Origin: CAIRYW01 sp964555825
GTDB taxonomy: Bacteria > Patescibacteriota > Minisyncoccia > Phycocordibacterales > CAIRYW01
DNA: 13,584 bases
Assembly (NCBI GenBank): GCA_964555825.1
Contig: CAZKTY010000019.1
Coordinates: 1 to 13,584 of the forward strand
Reading direction: 5' to 3'
Positions 1 to 5,828 of this stretch are shown here, in pieces. The position numbers and the translations under genes were made by a program. The notes beneath the pieces are model-generated. The model was not told the DNA's origin. It saw nothing but the letters and a program-made list of their open reading frames with translations, and did not search any database. Position 1 is the first letter of the stretch. Each line of letters starts with the position of its first letter.

Positions 1-146
1 TAATTAAAGAAAGTGTAGATCCATTTTTAGATGAGTTCCCTTCCAAAGCATATCTATTTTTTATACAAAAAAGTGTAGTAGAGATCGATCTTAAAGACCT
101 AAAGAAAGAAGTTAAAAGATTTGTAGATTCTTTGTCAAAAAAATAG
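1..146 (+). CDS. rnpA: Ribonuclease P protein component, C-terminal end (partial)
   Basis: The frame is open from the first base and ends at TAG 144-146, giving about 47 residues of a C-terminus. The run KAYLFFIQKSVVEIDL followed by DLKKEVKRFVDSL matches the last beta strand and closing helix of the RnpA fold, the basic protein subunit that helps RNase P RNA trim the 5' ends of tRNA precursors. The identification leans on context: yidC and a jag-like gene follow directly, which is the classic rnpA-yidC-jag order. The RNR motif and start lie outside the window, so the call cannot be confirmed from catalytic features. Another small basic protein is possible but less likely. Confidence 0.7.
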   Translation, partial: IKESVDPFLDEFPSKAYLFFIQKSVVEIDLKDLKKEVKRFVDSLSKK

Positions 147-210
147 TTATTTATATATCTTATCTTTTGATAATAGATGTAATTTAGTATCTTTCTCACT
201 CTTAATAAGT

Positions 211-216
211 TAAAAT
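211..216 (+). promoter_or_regulatory. -10 box for yidC
   Basis: TAAAAT (five of six bases of the TATAAT consensus) ends 7 nt before the ATG at 224. This places the predicted transcript start at 223-224, on or next to the start codon. No convincing -35 box is seen. The same arrangement recurs before several other genes of the window. Confidence 0.5.
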
Positions 217-223
217 ACTCCTC

Positions 224-937
224 ATGATTTGGATATGGAATACAATTTTCTACAACCCTCTTTATAATCTTTTGGTATATTTGATCGATATTATTCCTAC
301 ACACGATGTTGGAATTGCTGTTATTCTTGTCACTTTGATCGTAAGTCTTGTACTCTTCTCAATTTCCAAAAAAGCTATTAGAACACAGCTTAAAATGAAA
401 GAGATCGAGCCAGAACTGGCTAAGATCAAGGAAACGATAAAGGATAAGACCGAACAGAGTGTAGCCACTTTAGCTTTATATAAAAAGAATAATATCAACC
501 CATTTTCTGGAATATTGATGGCTTTTATTCAAATACCTATCCTTTTTGCCTTATACTATGTTTTTTATAAAGGAGGACTTCCAGAGATACATAAAGATAT
601 ATTATATGGATTCGTGAGGGTCCCTTTTGATGTCAATATGAATTTTCTTGGGATTTTGGATATTGGTAAGAAAAATCTAATAATGGCGATCATTGCTGGT
701 ATTTCACAATTCGTTCAAGCACAGATAGTTAGTCCAAAGACCAAAAGATCTGAAAAGAATAGCATGGCGGAAGATTTTGCTCATTCAATGAATATGCAGA
801 TGAAATATTTCTTCCCATTCATTATTTTAATGATAGGAGCAGGACTCCCAAGCGCTCTCCCCCTCTATTGGACCTCTAGAAGTATCTTTATGTCATTACA
901 GGAGCTTGTGGTTAGGAGGAAGAGGACCTCAAAGTAG
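224..937 (+). CDS. yidC: Membrane protein insertase YidC/Oxa1 family
   Basis: YidC inserts membrane proteins, alone or with SecYEG, and here would serve the many polytopic T4SS proteins. The 237-residue chain is the short form without the large periplasmic domain of Gram-negative YidC. Visible by eye are an amphipathic N-terminal helix (about 10-24), a first core helix (about 29-48), a charged cytoplasmic hairpin with the IEPELAKIKE signature (61-70), a second helix after INPFSG (91-115), a third (about 151-170) and a C-terminal pair ending LPSALPLYW (208-216). A basic tail RRKRTSK closes the chain. Oddity: the groove arginine expected in the LIVR-type segment of the first core helix appears as Ser41 (TLIVS). 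The ATG at 224 is set by the -10 box just before it. It follows rnpA by 77 nt and precedes the jag-like gene. Confidence 0.92.
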   Translation: MIWIWNTIFYNPLYNLLVYLIDIIPTHDVGIAVILVTLIVSLVLFSISKKAIRTQLKMKEIEPELAKIKETIKDKTEQSVATLALYKKNNINPFSGILMAFIQIPILFALYYVFYKGGLPEIHKDILYGFVRVPFDVNMNFLGILDIGKKNLIMAIIAGISQFVQAQIVSPKTKRSEKNSMAEDFAHSMNMQMKYFFPFIILMIGAGLPSALPLYWTSRSIFMSLQELVVRRKRTSK

Positions 938-948
938 GCATTTACTAT

Positions 949-995
949 AAAAACCTTTTATCTATTATCTTTTAAATAAAAATGGGAGGTTTTTT
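949..995 (+). terminator. Possible weak terminator after yidC
   Basis: AAAAACC (949-955) can pair with GGTTTTT (988-994), with a second short inner pairing of TTTTAT and ATAAAA and a run of T at 990-995. The stem is AT-rich and imperfect, so this is a tentative intrinsic terminator 11 nt after the yidC stop. Confidence 0.3.
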
Positions 996-1026
996 GTTGA
1001 TTTGATTTGACTTTATATTGGAGCTG

Positions 1027-1032
1027 TATAAT
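1027..1032 (+). promoter_or_regulatory. -10 box for the jag-like gene
   Basis: A perfect TATAAT ends 9 nt before the ATG at 1042, predicting a leader of only a few bases. A TTG start at 1018 would lie upstream of this box, so the box supports ATG 1042 as the true start. Confidence 0.45.
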
Positions 1033-1041
1033 ATTAGGTTC

Positions 1042-1521
1042 ATGGTAGAAAATCTAAAAAATCTAACGATCTCCTTCGCAGAAAAATCAGGGTTAGTTGA
1101 TTGCGAAGTCTCTGTAGAAGAAAGAGAAGGAGGTTTCACTATTTCCATTAGATCTGACGAAAGTAAGGACTTTATAGGAAGAGATAAGGAAAGGTTTGAA
1201 GCCTTTTCTCACTTACTTAGGAGGATGGCAGAAAAGATCACAGGCGAAGAGAAAAAGATCTCCGTAGATATCAATAATCGTCAGCAAAAACAGGATGAGA
1301 CCTTAAAGACAAAAGCAAAGATCATTGCAGAAAGAGCTAGAGAGTTCAAAAAAGATATGGAAATGGAACCGATGTCATCATACGAGAGAATGGTAGTTCA
1401 TACTGCTCTTGAAGGAATTCCTTTTATTAAGACAGAATCAACTGGTGAAGGAAAAAATAGACGAATAATCGTTAAATTTGTTGAGCAAAAAGGAGACGAA
1501 GATTTTTCTTCTAATTTTTAA
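1042..1521 (+). CDS. jag: Jag/KhpB-type KH-R3H RNA-binding protein
   Basis: This 159-residue cytoplasmic protein belongs to the Jag/KhpB/EloR family, RNA-binding regulators of cell elongation and division usually encoded next to yidC. A KH-type domain occupies roughly residues 18-77 and an R3H domain 95-147. The R3H signature Arg-x3-His is present as R116/H120 in SSYERMVVHTAL, and the C-terminal strand NRRIIVKF fits the family. The short form lacks the N-terminal Jag_N domain. The KH GxxG loop reads G46-R-D-K49, so its second glycine is missing. A TTG start at 1018 would add eight residues; I prefer ATG 1042 because TATAAT lies between the two. Its TAA overlaps the stop of the convergent gene on the other strand. 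Confidence 0.85.
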   Translation: MVENLKNLTISFAEKSGLVDCEVSVEEREGGFTISIRSDESKDFIGRDKERFEAFSHLLRRMAEKITGEEKKISVDINNRQQKQDETLKTKAKIIAERAREFKKDMEMEPMSSYERMVVHTALEGIPFIKTESTGEGKNRRIIVKFVEQKGDEDFSSNF

Positions 1522-2954
1522 AAGACACTCGTAGTAGAACTAGATGTACTTTGTGTTGATGTAGCTGTACTCGATGCGGTAGCAGGATTTTTTAGCCTGT
1601 ATCCCCAAAGGATAAGGTCTGACTTGTTCATGAATGTTAGATAAGAGTCGTCTGAAGAAAGTTGCAGATCTATTGCATCAATATTCTTTCCATATCCCCT
1701 ATTAAGAAGTGATACTACTTTGCTTATTCCTGTTGAAGTATTGATCTTCCATAGGTTGTCTGTAAAAGATACTAGCCCTTGATACCAATTGTCAGGATAA
1801 ATACCAGCAGGAACAGTTTCAGGAACAGCACAATACACTGTTGATTTTTCAGTATGTGCCCATACACATTTTTCTGGTAGAGTCTTTAATGACAGGTCAA
1901 TAGAATTATTGTTTTTAAGTGTCACAGAATTTAAATTTAAACTTGATCCATCTTCTCCTGAGGTTCCAACTAAAGCAAAACTTAGGTCTGGAGAAACAGA
2001 GGTTGTTAGACCGTTTCCAGAGGCGATCTTTGATAGAGTTCCATTTGTAGTATTTATAAGAAGAGAAATGCCATTCGCGATCCCTGAAGGTCTTGTTGTC
2101 ATTACAGCACTTTTCTCAGTTGGCCAATCAAGTAGCCATTGTCCTAAAGCAGAAGAATATAGTTTTATAGGTTTTGTTCCATCTATATTTGATAGAACAA
2201 AAGTTCCTCCTGCTGTATTTTGGAAAAGATAGAACAATCTCTGAGAGCTAGGAGCAAGTGCAATACTTTCAAGGTTACTTGGAAGCTGAGATAACTTTGT
2301 TACATAAGGGGTTCCTGTGTAAGGAGTGGTTATAATAGTTGAACTTGCTGTTGTTGAGGCTGTATTTGGAGTTGAAGTAGAGGTAGATGATGTTGCGACA
2401 CTTGATAAAAATGCGCGTTCAGTGATGATCGTATCTGAGGGTTCATCTAATAGTCTAAATATTGCTACGTCTGGATTTGAAGAAAAATAAGTTTCATAGA
2501 CCTTTGGGATAGTTGTGTTTGATATTTCTGCAACATCCAAGCTTGCCTTATTTGTCTCAAATATATGTCCTGTTGCCCTGTCAACGAATCTGATATATTG
2601 GTCTGTTATTGTCTTTTTTACTTTATCTTGGATCTCTGTTCTTGTTCTATCTATAACAGTACTTCCCCCGATCGGAGCTGTGGAAATTTGTCTTAGGACA
2701 GGGATAACTACCTGTGGATTTGTTGTGGTTGCTTCATTTGTTTCTGTGGTGACCTGCTGATTTTGGTTAGAAATATTTTGAAGAGGAGCAACATTTCCAA
2801 AAGGTAAAAAATCTCTGATCGAGTTTGAAAGATTTCCGTTTAGATTATATTGACCAGAACTATTTCTCTGATATAGAAAAAAGAAAAAAACCAGTAAGGA
2901 AATTAAGAGAACTACTATTATAGAAAAAATAACATAGACTGATTTTCTTGGCAT
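1518..2954 (-). CDS. Membrane-anchored beta-propeller-like surface protein
   Basis: A 478-residue protein of unknown function. Residues 7-28 form one strongly hydrophobic helix after a basic MPRK start, an uncleaved anchor leaving the rest outside the cell. A polar Asn/Gln/Thr-rich stretch follows (32-85). A compact region at 105-180 contains YIRFVDRATGHIFET. A Ser/Thr-rich linker (187-210) leads to a repeat-like beta region (about 220-455) with TolB/WD40-style turns such as SPDLSFALVG and SSDDSYLTFM. C363 and C375 could form a disulfide. The chain ends in a low-complexity Ser/Thr tail (459-478). It is the last gene of the - strand T4SS locus, with its own extended -10 box 6 nt before the ATG. 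The propeller is inferred from pattern; no catalytic residues are recognised. Confidence 0.8.
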   Translation of the reverse strand: MPRKSVYVIFSIIVVLLISLLVFFFFLYQRNSSGQYNLNGNLSNSIRDFLPFGNVAPLQNISNQNQQVTTETNEATTTNPQVVIPVLRQISTAPIGGSTVIDRTRTEIQDKVKKTITDQYIRFVDRATGHIFETNKASLDVAEISNTTIPKVYETYFSSNPDVAIFRLLDEPSDTIITERAFLSSVATSSTSTSTPNTASTTASSTIITTPYTGTPYVTKLSQLPSNLESIALAPSSQRLFYLFQNTAGGTFVLSNIDGTKPIKLYSSALGQWLLDWPTEKSAVMTTRPSGIANGISLLINTTNGTLSKIASGNGLTTSVSPDLSFALVGTSGEDGSSLNLNSVTLKNNNSIDLSLKTLPEKCVWAHTEKSTVYCAVPETVPAGIYPDNWYQGLVSFTDNLWKINTSTGISKVVSLLNRGYGKNIDAIDLQLSSDDSYLTFMNKSDLILWGYRLKNPATASSTATSTQSTSSSTTSVF

Positions 2955-2960
2955 GCGTTT

Positions 2961-2969
2961 ATTTTAACA
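2961..2969 (-). promoter_or_regulatory. Extended -10 box before the beta-propeller gene
   Basis: On the - strand TGT precedes TAAAAT (2966-2961). Exactly six bases separate the box from the ATG at 2954, so the predicted +1 is the A of the start codon and the mRNA would be leaderless. No clear -35 is seen. Confidence 0.5.
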
Positions 2970-2996
2970 CAATTTTTTTTAGAATTATTTCTGTTA

Positions 2997-4145
2997 TTAT
3001 TTTCCATTATAAAGCGGGCCCCAATAATGGTTACTGGCAGTTCCTGCTACAGTTCCAGTGGTCTGTATTTGATTTTTGAGAATGTTTATTGCTGCTTGAG
3101 TATTATTTACTGGATTAGCTAATGCTGCGTCAGAATTAAAACCAAGTGCCTTTACTGCAGAATCAGTTGGGGTAAGTGAAAATAATCCTTCCGAATATGT
3201 ATTTCCAACGTCAGTTCCTTGTGAGTGGTTAATATTATCGTTTGGATTAAAACCAGATTCACTATTTGCTATGCTTGCGAGTAAATTTACATAACCTTGT
3301 GCGGTTGGAACTCCTCCAGGAAAATACTTTGCCGCGTCAGATGGGATCGGACCATCTAATATACCTGACTGTTGTATCATTTGAAGGGCTTGATCATTCG
3401 TAATACCACTACTTGCTGGAAAAGTTGTACCTGCTAAAGATAAACTTGAAATTGATCCTCCAAGGCTATTTGTTGATCCACTGAAAGCTCCGACTGTATT
3501 GTTGTAGACGTTTTGGGCACTTTGATCCAGTTGGGCTTTTTGAATTGCACTGATCTGATCACTTGTGAGTCCTGCATTTTGCATATCTTGGGTAGACATG
3601 TTCATTGGATCTAGGCCAGAGTCTGCAGCTTTTTGGTAAGCGGAATTGAAGTTTTGTTGATCTGCACTAGTCCAGTTACTCCATGAGTTTGCTAAACTAT
3701 TGATTCCAGAACTTGTAGGGGTTGCTCCTTCTGCAACAGTATTTGCTTTCTGAATATTATTTAGTGTATTTGTATTTAAAAGTGCTGGATTGATCGTTTT
3801 AAGTATTAAATATGATCCTAAAGCCAAAAGAAGGCCTAGAATGGCATTTTGTATTCTCTCTTTTCCTTCTTCCTTTCCTCCAATTGCATCTGTTGTTACA
3901 TATTCAACTCCTCCCCATATGACCATTAACACTGCGAGAGCCGTAGCAATTCCAACCCCTAATTGATACATCTGACTGAAGTATGTCCCAATATCTGTAT
4001 TAGAAGCACCTATTGTTGTCCCATTATTTTGTATTGGGGCAAGAGGCGTGTATGTTGCAGTTACACTATCAGCTGCATATGCGGTTAAAGAAATTAAAAA
4101 GAAGTAGAAAGATATTAGAAGAAGAGAAATTGATTTTCTAGACAT
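2997..4145 (-). CDS. VirB2-like T4SS pilin fused to a lytic transglycosylase-like domain
   Basis: A 382-residue exported protein joining two T4SS roles. Residues 1-24 are a signal peptide with a likely cut near TAYA-AD. Two helices (about 62-80 and 99-117) flank a charged Gly-rich loop IGGKEEGKERIQN, the layout of VirB2/TrbC-type pilins of this bacterial group. A long polar linker (about 130-245) follows. Residues 283-379 resemble the SLT lysozyme-like fold: LLASIANSESGFNP supplies the candidate catalytic Glu296, SEGLFSLTP (318-326) sits at the GLMQ-motif position, NPVNNTQAAINIL (344-356) at the later helix, and HYWGPLY (373-379) near the end. Two membrane spans put the C-terminus outside, where it could cut peptidoglycan as VirB1 does. 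It has its own -10 box. The pilin assignment is firm; transglycosylase activity is inferred. Confidence 0.82.
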   Translation of the reverse strand: MSRKSISLLLISFYFFLISLTAYAADSVTATYTPLAPIQNNGTTIGASNTDIGTYFSQMYQLGVGIATALAVLMVIWGGVEYVTTDAIGGKEEGKERIQNAILGLLLALGSYLILKTINPALLNTNTLNNIQKANTVAEGATPTSSGINSLANSWSNWTSADQQNFNSAYQKAADSGLDPMNMSTQDMQNAGLTSDQISAIQKAQLDQSAQNVYNNTVGAFSGSTNSLGGSISSLSLAGTTFPASSGITNDQALQMIQQSGILDGPIPSDAAKYFPGGVPTAQGYVNLLASIANSESGFNPNDNINHSQGTDVGNTYSEGLFSLTPTDSAVKALGFNSDAALANPVNNTQAAINILKNQIQTTGTVAGTASNHYWGPLYNGK

Positions 4146-4151
4146 GGGTAT

Positions 4152-4157
4152 ATTTTA
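4152..4157 (-). promoter_or_regulatory. -10 box before the pilin-transglycosylase gene
   Basis: TAAAAT on the - strand ends exactly six bases before the ATG at 4145, placing the predicted +1 on the start codon. It is not preceded by TGn, and no convincing -35 is present. Confidence 0.45.
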
Positions 4158-4194
4158 CTTCATTATTCAAAATATTTATAATTTTTTATGCCTG

Positions 4195-5250
4195 CTAAAA
4201 TAAAACTGAATTTGTAGAATTATTTGAATTTGATCCAAAACTAATGTTTAGAGCTTGAGAGGCTTCAACGAGAAAATTTGAAACACTTGTCACATCTATT
4301 CCAACAGATGTTTGTCCAGCTGATGTAGCTGTATTTTTAAAGACCATAGAAGGTTGATTTGTGCCAGAGATATCCTGCCCGTTCATATTCCAAACATATT
4401 GTGCATCTGGGTCAGAACGCCATTTGAATCCAAAGTAGTAAGGATATGCGACTAGGGTTTCTTCACTATTTGTTAGATAAAAAGATACAGGTAAAGCTTT
4501 ATTGAATTGAACTCCATAAAGAGGACTGTCCTCATATACAAGAACATTAGGTTGAATGGGGTTTAAATTTACAAAAGATTCTGATTTTGCTGATGAATCA
4601 CTCGTAGCATTTAAAGTTACTGTATGGGAATTAAGGACTATCGGTCCTTGGAAGATCATAAAATTTTTTCCATAGCCTGAATAATCTTGAGCAGTGTCAT
4701 TATCATTTAGCCAATTATATGTGAGATGACTTGGATCAACTCCAACACTTCCATCTGCCTTGAAGTTTGGAAAGGCTGCTACTGTAACCGTCTCTTGGGG
4801 TGTATAAAGAGCCTTACCTTTATAAAAAGGTGGTGTGTAGGTCTTTGCTTCCCAAACTAGGTCTACTTCTTCTGGAGCTATTGTTACTGATTTATCGATC
4901 TCTGGTCCATTCTCAGGGTTGATAGCAATATCAATCTTCTTAACACTACCAGCATCCCCTGCTGTAGTTTTTAGTTCGATCAGTCCTCTTCCTTTTTGAG
5001 CAGTTATTCCATTTATTTTCCAAGTAATATCAGCCTTTGTTAGGTCAGTTCCGTAAGCTTCAATTGAAACTTTAACCGTCTCATTAGGATTGGGCATACC
5101 TGGTTCTACGTTGACATCAACTTGTTCTTGAATTTCTGTGATCTGTGAAGGAATAGAAGCATCGGTTGCTGTTTGAGCAGTAACCTTTGTATAGAAAAGT
5201 ATTGAAAGGAAAGATAATGAAACAAAAGTTAAAAAAAATTTCTTATTCAC
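4195..5250 (-). CDS. Secreted Ig/PKD-like repeat protein of the T4SS locus
   Basis: A 351-residue exported protein with no recognised enzymatic function. A signal peptide occupies residues 1-25 (cut near VTA-Q). Three beta-rich modules can be drawn at about 45-125, 130-228 and 235-338. Each carries a Trp-containing Ig/PKD-like strand: ITWKING, LTYNWLND and YVWNMNG. The motif VDLVWEAKTYTPPFYKGKAL begins the second module. No C-terminal membrane anchor is present, so it is either released or held by an uncut signal sequence. The start is GTG at 5250; no in-frame ATG lies nearby, and a -10 box seven bases upstream supports it. It lies between the VirB4 operon and the pilin gene, so a structural or adhesive role in the apparatus is plausible but inferred. 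Confidence 0.8.
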   Translation of the reverse strand: MNKKFFLTFVSLSFLSILFYTKVTAQTATDASIPSQITEIQEQVDVNVEPGMPNPNETVKVSIEAYGTDLTKADITWKINGITAQKGRGLIELKTTAGDAGSVKKIDIAINPENGPEIDKSVTIAPEEVDLVWEAKTYTPPFYKGKALYTPQETVTVAAFPNFKADGSVGVDPSHLTYNWLNDNDTAQDYSGYGKNFMIFQGPIVLNSHTVTLNATSDSSAKSESFVNLNPIQPNVLVYEDSPLYGVQFNKALPVSFYLTNSEETLVAYPYYFGFKWRSDPDAQYVWNMNGQDISGTNQPSMVFKNTATSAGQTSVGIDVTSVSNFLVEASQALNISFGSNSNNSTNSVLF

Positions 5251-5257
5251 AAGATAT

Positions 5258-5263
5258 ATTATA
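5258..5263 (-). promoter_or_regulatory. -10 box before the Ig-like protein gene
   Basis: A perfect TATAAT on the - strand ends seven bases before the GTG at 5250, predicting a leaderless or one-base leader transcript starting at 5250-5251. It supports the GTG start. Confidence 0.5.
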
Positions 5264-5293
5264 ACTTTATAGGGTTATATTTAATAGTGGATA

Positions 5294-5827
5294 TTATTCA
5301 GCTTCTGGCAATGAGTGGTCAGGTTTTTTCTCTGCCAGTGACTGACGTTGTGATTCGAGGATCTGTTGTCTAAATTGTCTTCCTTGCTCTGATCGATCCA
5401 ATAATCCTCCTATTCTTTTGTTCTGTACCGCAGTTTTTAAACCCTTTGTCATTTTTTTTGCTCCAGCAGTAAGACTTTCTTTGCTTGCAGTAATATTGAA
5501 TTTATCTTCCATTCTGACTAACATTCCTACTGCCATTACGTCCAGTGTCCATAAAGGAAATTCTTCTATGACAGGTATAAATTTTAGTAGACCAAGGGCA
5601 GTAAAGACCAATGCTCTTGTTCTAGTAAAATTCACACTATGAAGCATGTACCAAAGATAAAGTGAAGCAAAAACAAAAAAATCAATTGCTATATTTGCTA
5701 TCCATCCAGCAATTGGTATCAAGCCCAAAAGAGCTTCTACAATATCAAAAGCAAGAGCAAAACCTATCATCATTCCAATAGTTCCATTGGAAAGTCGGGG
5801 TTCTTTTTTTTGATTCTCTGGAGGCAT
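5294..5827 (-). CDS. Small polytopic membrane protein coupled to VirB4
   Basis: A 177-residue protein I cannot name. After a polar N-terminus it has three or four hydrophobic segments (about 15-36, 40-63, 69-87 and 92-104), then a basic, Gln/Arg-rich cytoplasmic-type tail (108-177). The frame stays open upstream to 5926, but that extension lies inside the virB4 gene. The ATG at 5827, one base after the virB4 stop, is the natural start and suggests translational coupling. Position and topology suggest an inner-membrane part of the T4SS, perhaps stabilising VirB4 at the membrane. That role is inferred from the neighbours only; no family motif is recognised. Confidence 0.78.
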   Translation of the reverse strand: MPPENQKKEPRLSNGTIGMMIGFALAFDIVEALLGLIPIAGWIANIAIDFFVFASLYLWYMLHSVNFTRTRALVFTALGLLKFIPVIEEFPLWTLDVMAVGMLVRMEDKFNITASKESLTAGAKKMTKGLKTAVQNKRIGGLLDRSEQGRQFRQQILESQRQSLAEKKPDHSLPEAE

Positions 5828-5828
5828 T

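Noticed and set aside
160..173. TTATC/GATAA hairpin after rnpA as a terminator
   Set aside because: Five AT-rich base pairs with no T-run after it; too weak to call.
984..990. GGGAGGT as a Shine-Dalgarno sequence for the jag-like gene
   Set aside because: It is far from both start candidates (1018 and 1042), and the frame following it meets a TGA at 1003-1005. It more likely belongs to the right arm of a weak terminator hairpin.
1018..1041. TTG 1018 start adding eight residues to the jag-like protein
   Set aside because: A perfect TATAAT lies between this TTG and the ATG at 1042, and no ribosome binding site precedes it.
5260..5279. Inverted repeat TATAAC/GTTATA overlapping the -10 box of the Ig-like gene, as an operator
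   Set aside because: Only six AT-rich base pairs with an eight-base loop; expected by chance in sequence this AT-rich.
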